Source: Actinomadura craniellae
Lineage (GTDB): Bacteria; Actinomycetota; Actinomycetes; Streptosporangiales; Streptosporangiaceae
Direction of reading: 5' to 3'
NCBI RefSeq assembly: GCF_003289645.1
Contig: NZ_QLYX01000018.1
Span: 1 to 64,000 of the forward strand
DNA: 64,000 bases
Under the pieces are notes generated by a model. That model made no database searches, was not told the DNA's origin, and saw only the letters and a list, made by a program, of their open reading frames with translations. Made by a program: the position numbers and the translations under genes. Each line of letters begins with the position of its first letter. Position 1 is the stretch's first letter. This document shows, piece by piece, positions 50,022 to 59,517 of the stretch.

Positions 50022-51137
50022 ATGCGCCGGACCGCCGTAGTGCCCGTTCGGCGGGCCGTCGGGGTGCTCGCGGGGGTGCCGACCGGGGTGGCCGGGCTCG
50101 GGTGGGTCTGCGTCGCCGGGGCCGTCGGTGGCGGGCGGGCGCGGAAGGTGACGGCCGCGCTGGTCGAGCTGGAACGGATGCGGCTCGCCGCCTGGTACGA
50201 CCATCCCTGCGGCGGTGGCCGCGGCGGGCGCGTCTACCTCGGCCTGCGGGGTGCGGTCGGCGCGCTGGGCGGTTACCTCGCCGTCGCCGGGCTGTTCGTG
50301 GCCGTGCTGTTGCTGCACGGCGGAGTCGTGCAGCTCGTCTCGGGTGACGCGGACCTGGTCCCGCTGGAGTTCCCCGGGGTGCGGCTGACGGGTAGCAGCT
50401 GGGCGTACGGCCTCGGCCTCGGGACGGTCGCGCTGGTGCTGGCCGTCGCGTGGAGCGCCGCGCTGATCCGGCTGGAACGCCGGCTGGCCGACCGTTTCGT
50501 GGGCCCCGACTCCGACGAGGCCATGCGCCGCCGGATCACCGAGCTGACCGCGTCCCGCTCCGGCATCGTGCGGGCCGTCGACGACGAGCGCCGCCGGATC
50601 GAGCGCGACCTGCACGACGGGGTCCAGCAGCGGGGTGTGGCGCTGGCGATGCTGCTGGGCCGGTTGCGGCACGCCGCGGACCCGGCGCTGGTCGACCAGG
50701 CGTACGCCGAGTCCCGGCTGCTCCTCGACGAGTTGCGGGACGTGGCGTGGCGGGTCTACCCCACCGAGCTCGACTCGGCGGGGCTGCGCGCCGCGCTGGC
50801 GGAGGTCGCGGAGCGCTCCACGGTGCCGGTGACGGTAGACCACGCGCTCTCCGGACGGCTCCCGCCGGAGGTCGAGACCGCCCTCTACTTCGTGGCCCGG
50901 GAGGCCATCACCAACGCCGCCAAGCACGCCGGGGCACGCGCGATCGAGGTCGTCCTCCGGGGCGGGGCAGGCGAGGTGACCGTGACGGTCTCCGACGACG
51001 GCCGCGGCGGTGCCCGGCCGGACGGGGGCGGGCTGTCCGGGCTGGCCCGGCGGGTGCGGGCGCTGGACGGGACCTTCGCCGTGGACAGCCCGCCCGGCGG
51101 CCCGACCAGGGTGACCGCGAGGTTGCCGTGCGTCTGA
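50022..51137 (+). CDS. NarL-type sensor histidine kinase
   Basis: The 371-residue membrane kinase has hydrophobic helices near 10-35, 80-103 and 128-150, then a DHp domain with His198 in ERDLHDGVQQR, the HisKA_3 motif of NarX/DesK-type kinases, and an HATPase domain with AITNAAKHA (N-box) and VSDDGRGG (G1). It phosphorylates the response regulator encoded by the overlapping next gene. The signal is unknown. Confidence 0.92.
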   Translation: MRRTAVVPVRRAVGVLAGVPTGVAGLGWVCVAGAVGGGRARKVTAALVELERMRLAAWYDHPCGGGRGGRVYLGLRGAVGALGGYLAVAGLFVAVLLLHGGVVQLVSGDADLVPLEFPGVRLTGSSWAYGLGLGTVALVLAVAWSAALIRLERRLADRFVGPDSDEAMRRRITELTASRSGIVRAVDDERRRIERDLHDGVQQRGVALAMLLGRLRHAADPALVDQAYAESRLLLDELRDVAWRVYPTELDSAGLRAALAEVAERSTVPVTVDHALSGRLPPEVETALYFVAREAITNAAKHAGARAIEVVLRGGAGEVTVTVSDDGRGGARPDGGGLSGLARRVRALDGTFAVDSPPGGPTRVTARLPCV

Positions 51138-51766
51138 TGCTCGCCGACGACTCCGTCCTGCTCCGCGAGGGCCTGGCCCGGCTGCTCCGGGACGCCGGGC
51201 ACGAGGTGACGGCGGCGGTGGGCGACGCCGGCGCGCTCCTGTCGGCCGTGGCCGGGCGGCGCCCGGACGTGGCGGTCGTCGACGTGCGCATGCCGCCGTC
51301 GCATACCGACGAGGGGCTGCGGGCCGCGCTGGAGATCCGCGACCGGTGGCCGGACGTCGGCGTGCTCGTGCTCTCCCAGTACGTCGAGCGGACCTCCGCC
51401 ACCAGGCTGCTGGCCGGCCCTCCGGAGGGCCTGGGCTACCTGCTCAAGGACCGGGTGTCGGAGGTGCCCGAGTTCCTGGCCGCGCTGGAGCGGATCGGTT
51501 CCGGTGGCACGGTGTTCGACCCGGAGGTGGTCCGGCGGCTGCTCGCCGGCAGCCCGCTGGGCGCGCTGACCCCGCGCGAGCGGGCCGTGCTCGAACACCT
51601 GGCCCAGGGCATGGTCAACACCGCGATCGCCGAGCGGCTGCACGTGTCGCAGAGCACGGTGGAAAAGCACGTCAACGCCATCTTCGACAAGCTCGGCCTC
51701 ACCCGGACGCCGGGTTACAGCCGCCGGGTCCTGGCGATCCTCCGCTACCTCGACGAAGCCGGATGA
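51128..51766 (+). CDS. NarL/FixJ-family response regulator
   Basis: A GTG at 51128, overlapping the kinase stop by 10 bases, gives 212 residues. The receiver domain (1-120) has acidic residues in LADDS and phospho-Asp in VVDVRMPP. The C-terminal LuxR-type HTH (about 145-205) has LTPRERAVLEHLAQGMVNTAIAE. An unusual Asp-region loop (MPPSHTDEGLRAALEIR) is typical of this subgroup. The 3' end overlaps the convergent serine-hydrolase gene by 68 bases. Confidence 0.92.
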   Translation: MRLMLADDSVLLREGLARLLRDAGHEVTAAVGDAGALLSAVAGRRPDVAVVDVRMPPSHTDEGLRAALEIRDRWPDVGVLVLSQYVERTSATRLLAGPPEGLGYLLKDRVSEVPEFLAALERIGSGGTVFDPEVVRRLLAGSPLGALTPRERAVLEHLAQGMVNTAIAERLHVSQSTVEKHVNAIFDKLGLTRTPGYSRRVLAILRYLDEAG

Positions 51767-53141
51767 GCCGTGCGGCCACCACCGCCAGTCCGGCGACGGC
51801 CGCCGTCACCAGCCAGATCATGAAGGTCGGGTAGAGGTACCCCACCTGGATCCACCGGATGTCGCGCCCCCGGGCGAGCACCCGGAAGACCGGCACGAGC
51901 GCCGCGCACAGCGCGAGCGGCGCCAGGTAGGCGGGCAGCAGCCACAGCCGCCAGGCCGTGCGGCGGGCCGCCCACCGCCGGGAGCGGGCCACCCCGCGCG
52001 CCGCCAGCCCGGCGGTCGCCAGGGTCAGCAACGCGAACACGCCGTCGATGACCAGGTGGGGTGCGGAGGGGAGCTCCGGCTCCGTTCCCTCGATCATGGC
52101 GACGAGGCCGTCCAGCAGGGCGTCGCTGTCGCCGTAGGCCGTGCCGGTGTTCGCCATGACCGCGATGCCGTACCCGGATTCCGGTATCAGCAGTTGCTCG
52201 GCTGTGGCGGTGAAGAGGTCGCCGCCGTGCCCGATGACGGGCGTGCCGCGCTCGGTCCGGCCGATCGACCAGCCGAGGGCGTAGCCCGGGTTCCGCGCGG
52301 AGGGGGTGCGCAGCGCGGCGGTGCCCGCCGGGGAGAGGAGGCCGCCGCCGTTCTGCGCGATCAGCCACCGCGCCATGTCGTTCGCGCTGCTGATCACCCC
52401 GCCGGACCCGTTGCCGAACCCGGTGGGCTCGGGCAGGGCGACCGCCCGGCCGAGGATGCGCAGGTGGCCGCGCGCGCTGCCCGGCAGGTCCCGTTCGGTG
52501 GCGAGGGTCCGGCTGTCGTGCATCCCCAGTGGGGTGAACACGTGCGCGTCGAGGTGGTCCGCGAACGGTTCGCCGCTCACCACCTCGACGAGCCGCGCGG
52601 CGACCTGGTAGTTGGTGTTGTGGTAGCTGAACGCGGTCCCTGGGGCCGCTGCGAGCCGCGCCGTCCTGAGGCGCGCCACGGCCTCCCTGAGCGATTCGGG
52701 TCGGCGCCCGCTCTTCTCGCGGAAGGCCGAGTCGGCCATGCCCGAGGTGTGGTCGAGCAGTTGGCGCACGGTGATCCTCGCCGCCCGGGGGTCCGCCATC
52801 GCGAACTCGGGCAGGTGGTCGCGCACCGTCCCGTCGAGCCGTACCTTCCCCCGCTCCACCAGGCGCAGGACGGCGAGGGAGGTCATGGACTTGCTGAGCG
52901 AGGCGATGGCCATGGGGGTGCCCGCCGTCACGGGGTCTCCCGAGCCGGTCCGCCCGTACCCGGCGGCGTGGACGACCTCGTTCCCCCGGACGACCGCCAC
53001 CGCGGCCCCGGGCAGGCCCGTCCGCTCGCGGTACTCCGCGACGAACGCGTCGATGCGGGCGGGGGTGATCCCGCCGGGCGGGACGCCGCCGGAGGCGGGG
53101 AGCAGGGCGAGGGAGATCGCGGTGAGGGCGCTGGCGAGCAT
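51699..53141 (-). CDS. Membrane-anchored class C beta-lactamase-like serine hydrolase
   Basis: From the ATG at 53141 the product is 480 residues: a signal peptide, a beta-lactamase-type domain with nucleophile Ser81 in SLSK (SxxK) and a Tyr in SYHNTNY (YxN), and HGGDLF as the third motif. Three to four membrane helices lie in the last 120 residues. Substrates could be D-Ala peptides or esters, and lactam resistance is not implied. Extra upstream codons to 53252 are unsupported. Convergent overlap of 68 bases with the response regulator. Confidence 0.88.
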   Translation of the reverse strand: MLASALTAISLALLPASGGVPPGGITPARIDAFVAEYRERTGLPGAAVAVVRGNEVVHAAGYGRTGSGDPVTAGTPMAIASLSKSMTSLAVLRLVERGKVRLDGTVRDHLPEFAMADPRAARITVRQLLDHTSGMADSAFREKSGRRPESLREAVARLRTARLAAAPGTAFSYHNTNYQVAARLVEVVSGEPFADHLDAHVFTPLGMHDSRTLATERDLPGSARGHLRILGRAVALPEPTGFGNGSGGVISSANDMARWLIAQNGGGLLSPAGTAALRTPSARNPGYALGWSIGRTERGTPVIGHGGDLFTATAEQLLIPESGYGIAVMANTGTAYGDSDALLDGLVAMIEGTEPELPSAPHLVIDGVFALLTLATAGLAARGVARSRRWAARRTAWRLWLLPAYLAPLALCAALVPVFRVLARGRDIRWIQVGYLYPTFMIWLVTAAVAGLAVVAARLIRLRRGSGGSPGPGGCNPASG

Positions 53142-53421
53142 GCGCCGAAGCCAACCAGGCCCCCGGGTCCGCGACCATTGCGAGATTCCTCCGCGTCCGT
53201 TACGGGAACCCGCCGCACCGCCAGGGGTGACCGCCTGCCGGTGGACGATCACGTCGAACCAGCCGGCCGATGCACCCTCCCGACCGGCGCGGGGCTCCGT
53301 ACTCCCTGTGGCACCGGCGGACAGGCGAAAACGTCAGAGGGCCCCGGCAGAATGCCCGGCGAACGCGGCGTCGCCTTCGTGGCCGGGCGGCGTCGCGCGG
53401 GTCGACCGATCGGAGGAGACG

Positions 53422-53859
53422 ATGCGCAACACCGAGCTCGAAAAGCTCGCCGGGCTCGTCGGCGAGTGGACGACGACGCTGTCGGACGCCTGGTTCCTCG
53501 AACCGGCGGGCACCGAGAGATCGGGCACGGCCACCATCGAGTGGCTCGGGGAGTCGTTGCTGGTCGTGCGGACGGTGCTGCACGACGGCGCGGCCCGCTC
53601 CGAGACGGGCCTCGTCATCGGGCGCAGCGACCCCAACGACGCCTACGCCGTGCTCTACCAGGACGACCGCGGCGTGTGCCGGCAGTTCGCCATGACCTTC
53701 GGCGGCGGGCGCTGGACCATGACCCGTGCGGACCCGGACTTCCACCAGCGTTTCGTCGCCGACGTCGAGGAGAACCGCATCCTCGGCCGCTGGGAGGCGT
53801 CCGACGACGAGGGCGCGACCTGGCGCAAGGACTTCGACCTCACCTTCGAGCGGGCCTGA
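53422..53859 (+). CDS. DUF1579-like small protein
   Basis: The 145-residue protein starts with LEKLAGLVGEWTT, a motif of DUF1579/SRPBCC-like proteins that often bind small hydrophobic ligands, and has beta-strand-rich sequence ending RKDFDLTFERA. The ATG has GGAGGAG 8 bases upstream, a strong ribosome site. It stands alone on this strand before the FAD gene. Confidence 0.8.
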   Translation: MRNTELEKLAGLVGEWTTTLSDAWFLEPAGTERSGTATIEWLGESLLVVRTVLHDGAARSETGLVIGRSDPNDAYAVLYQDDRGVCRQFAMTFGGGRWTMTRADPDFHQRFVADVEENRILGRWEASDDEGATWRKDFDLTFERA

Positions 53860-54023
53860 GCCCGAGGTGACACCGGCCCGGTCGCATACCGCTGATCGAG
53901 GTGGTGCGGCCGGTCCGTGGCGAGGCCGTCCCCGCAGGTGAGCCGCGCCTATGGAGGAATGCGCGCATCCTTCGGGGGCAGGGGGCGGCGTATGGGACAC
54001 ATCCTGATCACCGGGCCGGCGGC

Positions 54024-57000
54024 ATGAGCGCCGTCGACCTGCCGCGGCCGGTGCTGCGCCGGCCCCAGGCCGCCGTCGATCCGCGGGCGCTGGAGCGGGA
54101 TCTGCGCGACCGGGTGGACGGGGAGGTCCGCTTCGACGCCGGCAGCCGCGCCCTGTACGCCACCGACGCGTCCAACTACCGGCAGGTACCGATCGGCGTG
54201 GTGGTGCCGCGCACCGTGGGCGCGGCGGTGGAGGCCGTCGCGGTGTGCCGGAAGCACGGCGCGCCGCTTCTGTCGCGGGGTGGCGGCACCAGCCTGGCGG
54301 GGCAGTGCTGCAACACCGCCGTGGTGATCGACTGGAGCAAGTACTGCCACCGCCTGCTGTCGGTGGACGGCGAACGGCGGTTGTGCGTGGTCGAGCCCGG
54401 CATCGTGCTGGACGACCTGAACCGCCGGCTCGCCGGCTACGGCCTGCAGTACGGGCCCCGGCCGGCCACCCACCCCAACTGCACGCTCGGCGGGATGATC
54501 GGCAACAACTCGTGCGGCGCCACCGCCCAGGCGTACGGCAAGGTCGTCGACAACGTGCGGCGGCTGGAGGTGCTGACCTACGACGGGCTGCGGATGTGGG
54601 TCGGCGAGACCGACCCCGCCGAGGCCGCGCGGCTGGCCGCCGAACCAGGCCGGACGGGTGAGATCTTCCGTGGCCTGCTGGCGCTGCGCGACCGGTACGA
54701 GCACCAGATCCGGGAGCGCTACCCCGACATCCCCCGCCGGGTGTCGGGCTACAACCTGGACTCGCTGCTGCCCGAGCACCACTTCGACGTGGCAGGGCTG
54801 CTGGTCGGGTCGGAGTCGACGCTGGTCACGGTGCTGCGCGCCGAGCTGGAACTCGTCCCGGTGCCCGCCCACTTGTCGCTGGTGATGCTGGGGTTCCCCG
54901 ACATCGCCACCGCCGCCGACCACGTGCCCGCCATCGTCGGCCACGACCCGCACGTGCTGGAGGGCATCGACCACCAGCTGGTCTCCTTCGAGCAGGCCGA
55001 ACACCTCAACCCGGAGGCCCTGAAGCTGCTCCCGGACGGCCGGGCCTTCCTGATGGTGCAGTTCGCGGGCGAGACCGTCCAGGAGGCCCACGACCGGGCG
55101 CGGGCGCTGGTGGACGCCGTCCCGGACGCGACGGGCTCGGTCATCTACGACGACACCGACCACGAGCGGCAGCTGTGGCGGATCCGCGAGTCCGGGCTGG
55201 GCGCCACCGCGCACGTGCCGCACCACCCCGACACCTGGGAGGGCTGGGAGGACTCGGCGGTGCCGCCCGACCGGGTCGGCGACTACCTGCGCGGCCTCAA
55301 GGAACTGATGCACCGGTTCGGGTACGGCGAACCCTCCGTCTACGGGCACTTCGGGCAGGGCTGCGTGCACACCCGCATCCCGTTCGACCTGGAGTCGGCC
55401 GAGGGGGTCGCGGCCATGCGCTCCTTCGCCGAGCACGCCGCGGACCTGGTCGTGGCGTACGGCGGTTCGCTGTCGGGCGAGCACGGCGACGGGCAGTCCC
55501 GGGCCGAGCTGCTGGGCAAGATGTTCGGCCCCGAGCTGGTGGAGGCGTTCGGGCAGCTGAAGGCCCTGTTCGACCCCGGCGACCGGATGAACCCCGGCAA
55601 GATCGTCGCCCCCTACCGGCTGGACCAGAACCTGCGGCTGGGCGCCGGCTACGACCCGTGGCGTCCGGAGACCGCGTTCGCCTACCCCCGCGACTCGGGC
55701 CGGTTCGACCAGGCGGCGCTGCGGTGCGTGGGCGTGGGCAAGTGCCGCTCGCTGGAGGGCGGCGTGATGTGCCCCAGCTACCGCGCCACCCGCGAGGAGA
55801 AGCACTCCACCCGGGGCCGGGCCCGCCTGCTGTTCGAAATGGTGCGCAACGGTTCGCCGATCGACCGGGGCTGGCGCTCCCGGGAGGTACGCGACGCCCT
55901 CGACCTGTGCCTGGCCTGCAAGGGGTGCAAGACCGACTGCCCGGTCAACGTCGACATGGCCACCTACAAGGCCGAGTTCCTGCACCACCACCACGCGGGA
56001 CGGCCGCGTCCCCGCGCGCACTACTCGATGGGCTGGCTGCCGGTGTGGGCGGCGCTGGCCGGCCGGGCGCCCCGGGCCGCCAACGCGCTCGCCACCCTGC
56101 CCGGGCTGAACCGGGTGATCAAGTTCGCGGGCGGCATCGCCGCCGAGCGGGAGCTGCCGCCGTTCGCCGCGGAGCGCTTCGTCGACTGGTGGCGGCGGCG
56201 CGGGCCGCAAGGGGAGGGCCGGCGCGGCGAGGTCGTACTGTGGCCGGACACGTTCACCGACTCCTTCCACCCGGCGATCGGGCGGGCCGCCGTCGAGGTA
56301 CTGGAGGACGCCGGGTTCCGGGTGAAGGTCCCCGACCAGGCGGTGTGCTGCGGCCTCACCTGGATCTCCACCGGCCAGCTCGGCATCGCCCGCCGCGCCC
56401 TGGCCCGCACCCTGGACGTCCTCCGCGACGACCTGCGGCGGGGCACCCCGGTCGTCGGCCTGGAACCCAGCTGCACCGCGGTGTTCCGCTCGGACGCCGC
56501 CGAGCTGTGGCCGGACGACCCGGACGTCCAGCGGCTCCGCGACCAGACCCGCACCCTGGCCGAACTCCTCACCGAACGGGCCCCCGACTGGCGCCCGCCG
56601 CCCGTGGACGCCGCCGCGGTCGTGCAGCGGCACTGCCACCAGTACGCCATCATGGGATTCGACGCCGACCGGACGCTGCTGGCCGCCGCCGGGGTGGAGG
56701 CGGACGTCCTGGACTCCGGATGCTGCGGGCTGGCCGGGAACTTCGGCTTCGAACGCGGCCACTACCAGGTCTCCCAGGACGTCGCCGAGCTCGGCCTGTT
56801 CCCGGCGCTGCGCACCGCCGACCCCGGGACGCTCGTCCTGGCCGACGGGTTCAGCTGCCGCACCCAGATCGACCAGGCCGGGCTCGGCCCCGCGCCCGTG
56901 CACCTGGCCGAGGTACTGGCCGCCGGCCTGCGCGGAGCCGAACCCCGGGCGGTCCGCCCCGCCCCGCCACGCAGCTCCGGCCGCGCCGCGCTGGCCGGCC

Positions 57001-57050
57001 TCGCCCTGGCCGCCGCGGCACTCGCCGCCCACCGGCTGCGCCGGCGATGA
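54024..57050 (+). CDS. FAD- and Fe-S-binding D-2-hydroxyacid dehydrogenase-like protein
   Basis: The 1008-residue fusion has an N-terminal vanillyl-alcohol-oxidase FAD domain (about 40-270, with SRGGGTSLAGQ and GGMIGNNSCG), a FAD-linked oxidase C-terminal domain (about 280-540, with HFGQGCVH and GEHGDGQSR), and a ferredoxin-type part with Cys568 and Cys629-x2-Cys-x2-Cys-x3-Cys. Two CCG modules (CCGLTW and CCGLAGNFGFE) and a hydrophobic C-terminal tail follow. Relatives oxidise glycolate, lactate or 2-hydroxyglutarate and pass electrons to quinone. Coupling to the next gene (4-base overlap) suggests sugar-acid catabolism. ATG chosen by family start. Confidence 0.9.
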   Translation: MSAVDLPRPVLRRPQAAVDPRALERDLRDRVDGEVRFDAGSRALYATDASNYRQVPIGVVVPRTVGAAVEAVAVCRKHGAPLLSRGGGTSLAGQCCNTAVVIDWSKYCHRLLSVDGERRLCVVEPGIVLDDLNRRLAGYGLQYGPRPATHPNCTLGGMIGNNSCGATAQAYGKVVDNVRRLEVLTYDGLRMWVGETDPAEAARLAAEPGRTGEIFRGLLALRDRYEHQIRERYPDIPRRVSGYNLDSLLPEHHFDVAGLLVGSESTLVTVLRAELELVPVPAHLSLVMLGFPDIATAADHVPAIVGHDPHVLEGIDHQLVSFEQAEHLNPEALKLLPDGRAFLMVQFAGETVQEAHDRARALVDAVPDATGSVIYDDTDHERQLWRIRESGLGATAHVPHHPDTWEGWEDSAVPPDRVGDYLRGLKELMHRFGYGEPSVYGHFGQGCVHTRIPFDLESAEGVAAMRSFAEHAADLVVAYGGSLSGEHGDGQSRAELLGKMFGPELVEAFGQLKALFDPGDRMNPGKIVAPYRLDQNLRLGAGYDPWRPETAFAYPRDSGRFDQAALRCVGVGKCRSLEGGVMCPSYRATREEKHSTRGRARLLFEMVRNGSPIDRGWRSREVRDALDLCLACKGCKTDCPVNVDMATYKAEFLHHHHAGRPRPRAHYSMGWLPVWAALAGRAPRAANALATLPGLNRVIKFAGGIAAERELPPFAAERFVDWWRRRGPQGEGRRGEVVLWPDTFTDSFHPAIGRAAVEVLEDAGFRVKVPDQAVCCGLTWISTGQLGIARRALARTLDVLRDDLRRGTPVVGLEPSCTAVFRSDAAELWPDDPDVQRLRDQTRTLAELLTERAPDWRPPPVDAAAVVQRHCHQYAIMGFDADRTLLAAAGVEADVLDSGCCGLAGNFGFERGHYQVSQDVAELGLFPALRTADPGTLVLADGFSCRTQIDQAGLGPAPVHLAEVLAAGLRGAEPRAVRPAPPRSSGRAALAGLALAAAALAAHRLRRR

Positions 57051-58135
57051 CCGCGCTGGAGAACGTCGGCGTGACGGCGTACACGGTGCCCACGGCGCTG
57101 CCGGAGTCGGACGGGACCCTGGAGTGGGACGCCACGACCATCGTCGTCGTCCGTACCACGGCCGCCGGGCACACCGGGACCGGGTACACCTACGGCCCGG
57201 CCGCGGTGGCCGCCGTCGTCCGCGACGAGCTGGTACCCGCCCTGCGGGACGCCGACGTCACCGACGTCGCCGCCGCCTGGGCGGCGATGGTGCGGGCGCT
57301 GCGCAACGCCGGATACCCCGGCATCGGCGCCATGGCCGTCTCCGCCGTGGACATCGCGCTGTGGGACCTCAAGGCCCGGCTGCTGGGCCTGCCGCTGGCG
57401 GTGGCGATCGACGCCTGCCACCGGTCCGTGCCGGTCTACGGCAGCGGCGGCTTCACCTCCTACACCGAGGCGCAACTCGCCGGGCAGCTCGCCGGCTGGG
57501 TCGAGCAGGGCATCCCGCGCGTCAAGATGAAGGTCGGCCGGGACCCGGCCCGCGACCCCGGCCGGGTCGCGGCGGCCCGCGAGGCCGTCGGCCCCGACGT
57601 CGAGCTGTACGTGGACGCCAACGGCGGCTACACCCGCGAGCGGGCGCTCGACCGGGCCCGGTGCTTCGCCGACCTGGGCGTCACCTGGCTGGAGGAACCC
57701 GTCAGCTCCGACGACCTCGCCGGCCTGCGCCTGATCCGCGACACCGGCCCGCCCGGGATGGACGTCACGGCGGGCGAGTACGGCTACACGATCCCCTACT
57801 TCGCCCGGATGCTGGAGGCCGGCGCGGTCGACTGCCTCCAGGCCGACGTCACCCGGTGCGGCGGCATCACCGCCTTCCTGCGCGTCGCCGCCCTGTGCGA
57901 CGCGCACGGCGTGGACCTGTCCACGCACGGCGCACCCCAGGTCAGCGCGCACGCCGCGGCGGCGGTCTGGCACCTGCGCCACCTGGAGTACTTCCACGAC
58001 CACGCCCGCGTCGAGCACCTGCTGTTCGACGGCACCCGCACCCCCGCGGACGGCTCGCTGACCCCCGACCGCACCCGCTCCGGCCTGGGCCTGCACCTCA
58101 AGGAGACGGACGCGGCCCCCTACCTGACCGGCTGA
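57047..58135 (+). CDS. Mandelate racemase / enolase-superfamily protein
   Basis: The 362-residue protein has a capping domain (1-115) and a TIM barrel with K-x-K (RVKMKVGRD) as base, metal ligands in VDANGGYT, EEPVSSDD and GEYGY, and a second acid/base in the ADVTRCGGI and STHGAPQ segments. Such enzymes remove a proton next to a carboxylate and racemise or dehydrate sugar acids. The ATG overlaps the FAD-dehydrogenase stop, so the pair probably handles one substrate, likely an aldonic or hydroxy acid. Confidence 0.92.
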   Translation: MTALENVGVTAYTVPTALPESDGTLEWDATTIVVVRTTAAGHTGTGYTYGPAAVAAVVRDELVPALRDADVTDVAAAWAAMVRALRNAGYPGIGAMAVSAVDIALWDLKARLLGLPLAVAIDACHRSVPVYGSGGFTSYTEAQLAGQLAGWVEQGIPRVKMKVGRDPARDPGRVAAAREAVGPDVELYVDANGGYTRERALDRARCFADLGVTWLEEPVSSDDLAGLRLIRDTGPPGMDVTAGEYGYTIPYFARMLEAGAVDCLQADVTRCGGITAFLRVAALCDAHGVDLSTHGAPQVSAHAAAAVWHLRHLEYFHDHARVEHLLFDGTRTPADGSLTPDRTRSGLGLHLKETDAAPYLTG

Positions 58136-58170
58136 CCCGAGGCGCCGGCGGGCGCGCGCCACGATCGCCG

Positions 58171-58713
58171 CTAGCCCTCCAGGCGGTCGATGATCGGGGT
58201 GAGCAGGTCGTTCAGTTCCCTGGTCAGGACGCGTACGGCCCGGCGGGCGGTGTCCACGACGCCGTCGCCGGGGCCCGGTGGGGCCGGTGGCAGTTCGTCG
58301 ATCGGCAACGGTGCCTCAACCAGCAGCAACGTCCGGACGTGCGGGGCTCGGGCCAGATCGTGGTCGGACGGTTCCAGGAACTGGCCGAAGGTCTGCGGCC
58401 ACTCCCGCCAGCCCCGGTCGTGCCACCATTCCCGGGAGCAGGTGAGCTCGGCGGGCAGCGGGGAGACGAGTTCCGCCCGGGCGGTCAGCGTCCCGTCCCA
58501 GGTGTTGCGGTAGCACTCGGCGCTCACCACCCGGCGGTGCCAGCGCACGTAGCCGGGGGTCATGCGGGGCGGGATCGCCATCCACCAGGCCGTGCACGCG
58601 AACAACACGGGGGCGATGTCGCCCCAGGAGTCGTCGAACTCCGGCAGCCCACGGCGCACCCACTCCCCGTACGCGTCGTGGTACTCCTCGTCCAGCCAGA
58701 AGGACTTCGTCAC
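58171..58713 (-). CDS. Hypothetical protein, Trp-rich
   Basis: The 180-residue soluble protein has many Trp residues (for example CSREWWHDRGWREWPQTF) and acidic stretches. I recognise no family. It has normal GC and codon use. It converges on the enolase gene with 35 bases between stops and diverges from the secreted protein gene at 58788. Confidence 0.65.
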   Translation of the reverse strand: MTKSFWLDEEYHDAYGEWVRRGLPEFDDSWGDIAPVLFACTAWWMAIPPRMTPGYVRWHRRVVSAECYRNTWDGTLTARAELVSPLPAELTCSREWWHDRGWREWPQTFGQFLEPSDHDLARAPHVRTLLLVEAPLPIDELPPAPPGPGDGVVDTARRAVRVLTRELNDLLTPIIDRLEG

Positions 58714-58787
58714 AGCGTCTCCGTCTCAGAGTTCTGCCAGAAACCTTTCCTACCCTCCTGCCCACGTTCACGACGCGGAGGAGTGAC

Positions 58788-59162
58788 ATGCGAGGAAAGG
58801 CATGGGCGGGAGCGGCGCTCGGCGTCGCCCTGGTGTTCACGGCCACCCCGGCTTCGGCCGACCCCACCCCCAAGCCCAAGGACCTCGGCAAGCGGGCCAA
58901 GCAGATGTGCGCCCGAGCCGACCGGGCCGTGGACCGGGTGGACCGGCTGATCACCCGCTTCGAGGGGGACGCCAAGACGCGCGGCTCGGTGGCCTGGATG
59001 AACGACCGCGCCGCCAAGGTCCGGGCCAAGGACCCGGCTCGCGCGGACATCATCGCCGGCCGGGCGAAGATCCGGCAGAGCCGGCTGGCCACGCTCAAGC
59101 TGCGCAAGCAGAACCTGCCCAAGGTGCAGAAGTGGTGCACGGACCGCGGGTTCCGGAAATGA
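58788..59162 (+). CDS. Secreted small helical protein with two Cys
   Basis: The 124-residue protein has a clear Sec signal peptide (1-24, MRGKAWAGAALGVALVFT then TPASADP). A basic helical mature part follows with Cys at about 40 and 117 that could form a disulfide. No family is recognised. A GGAGGAG ribosome site precedes the ATG. The stop overlaps the start of the next lipoprotein gene by 4 bases. Confidence 0.75.
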   Translation: MRGKAWAGAALGVALVFTATPASADPTPKPKDLGKRAKQMCARADRAVDRVDRLITRFEGDAKTRGSVAWMNDRAAKVRAKDPARADIIAGRAKIRQSRLATLKLRKQNLPKVQKWCTDRGFRK

Positions 59163-59329
59163 TCCGGCGCCTCGTCCTGGCGTGCGCGGTCGCCGCGGCC
59201 CTCACCGGCTGCGGCGCCGCGCCCGGCGCCGACGCCCCGGCCGGGCCCTCCGAGCACGAGATCGCCCAACTGGAGAAGATCGTCGACGATGCGGAGCGGG
59301 CGGCCACGGAGGGCGAGCAGGCTCCGTAG
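59159..59329 (+). CDS. Very small lipoprotein
   Basis: This 56-residue protein has a lipobox (LTGC, Cys at residue 18) and an acidic/alanine-rich mature part (about 38 residues). It is translated from an ATG overlapping the upstream stop. The lipid anchor and the overlap suggest it works with the secreted helical protein. No family is recognised. Confidence 0.7.
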   Translation: MIRRLVLACAVAAALTGCGAAPGADAPAGPSEHEIAQLEKIVDDAERAATEGEQAP

Positions 59330-59517
59330 GCCCGCCCGGAGCCGGGCGGCACCGCAATGCGATAAACCACGCAGACTGGGCGGAACCGGACCGGCTTCCG
59401 CGACTCGACAGGTCCCGCGGGCCCGGCCGGAACACGGCCCGGAGCCGGGCGGGCTCCCGCGGCGCGGCAGGCCGCCCGCTCCGTAGGCTGGGCGCACCCC
59501 GACCCCCTGGAGCGGCC

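Noticed and set aside
53949-57032. Very long minus-strand frame opposite the FAD/Fe-S gene
   Set aside because: A GC-rich antisense shadow: the plus frame has full FAD and Fe-S motifs, while the antisense product is low complexity. The same applies to long frames opposite or offset to eccC and the giant AAA+ gene.
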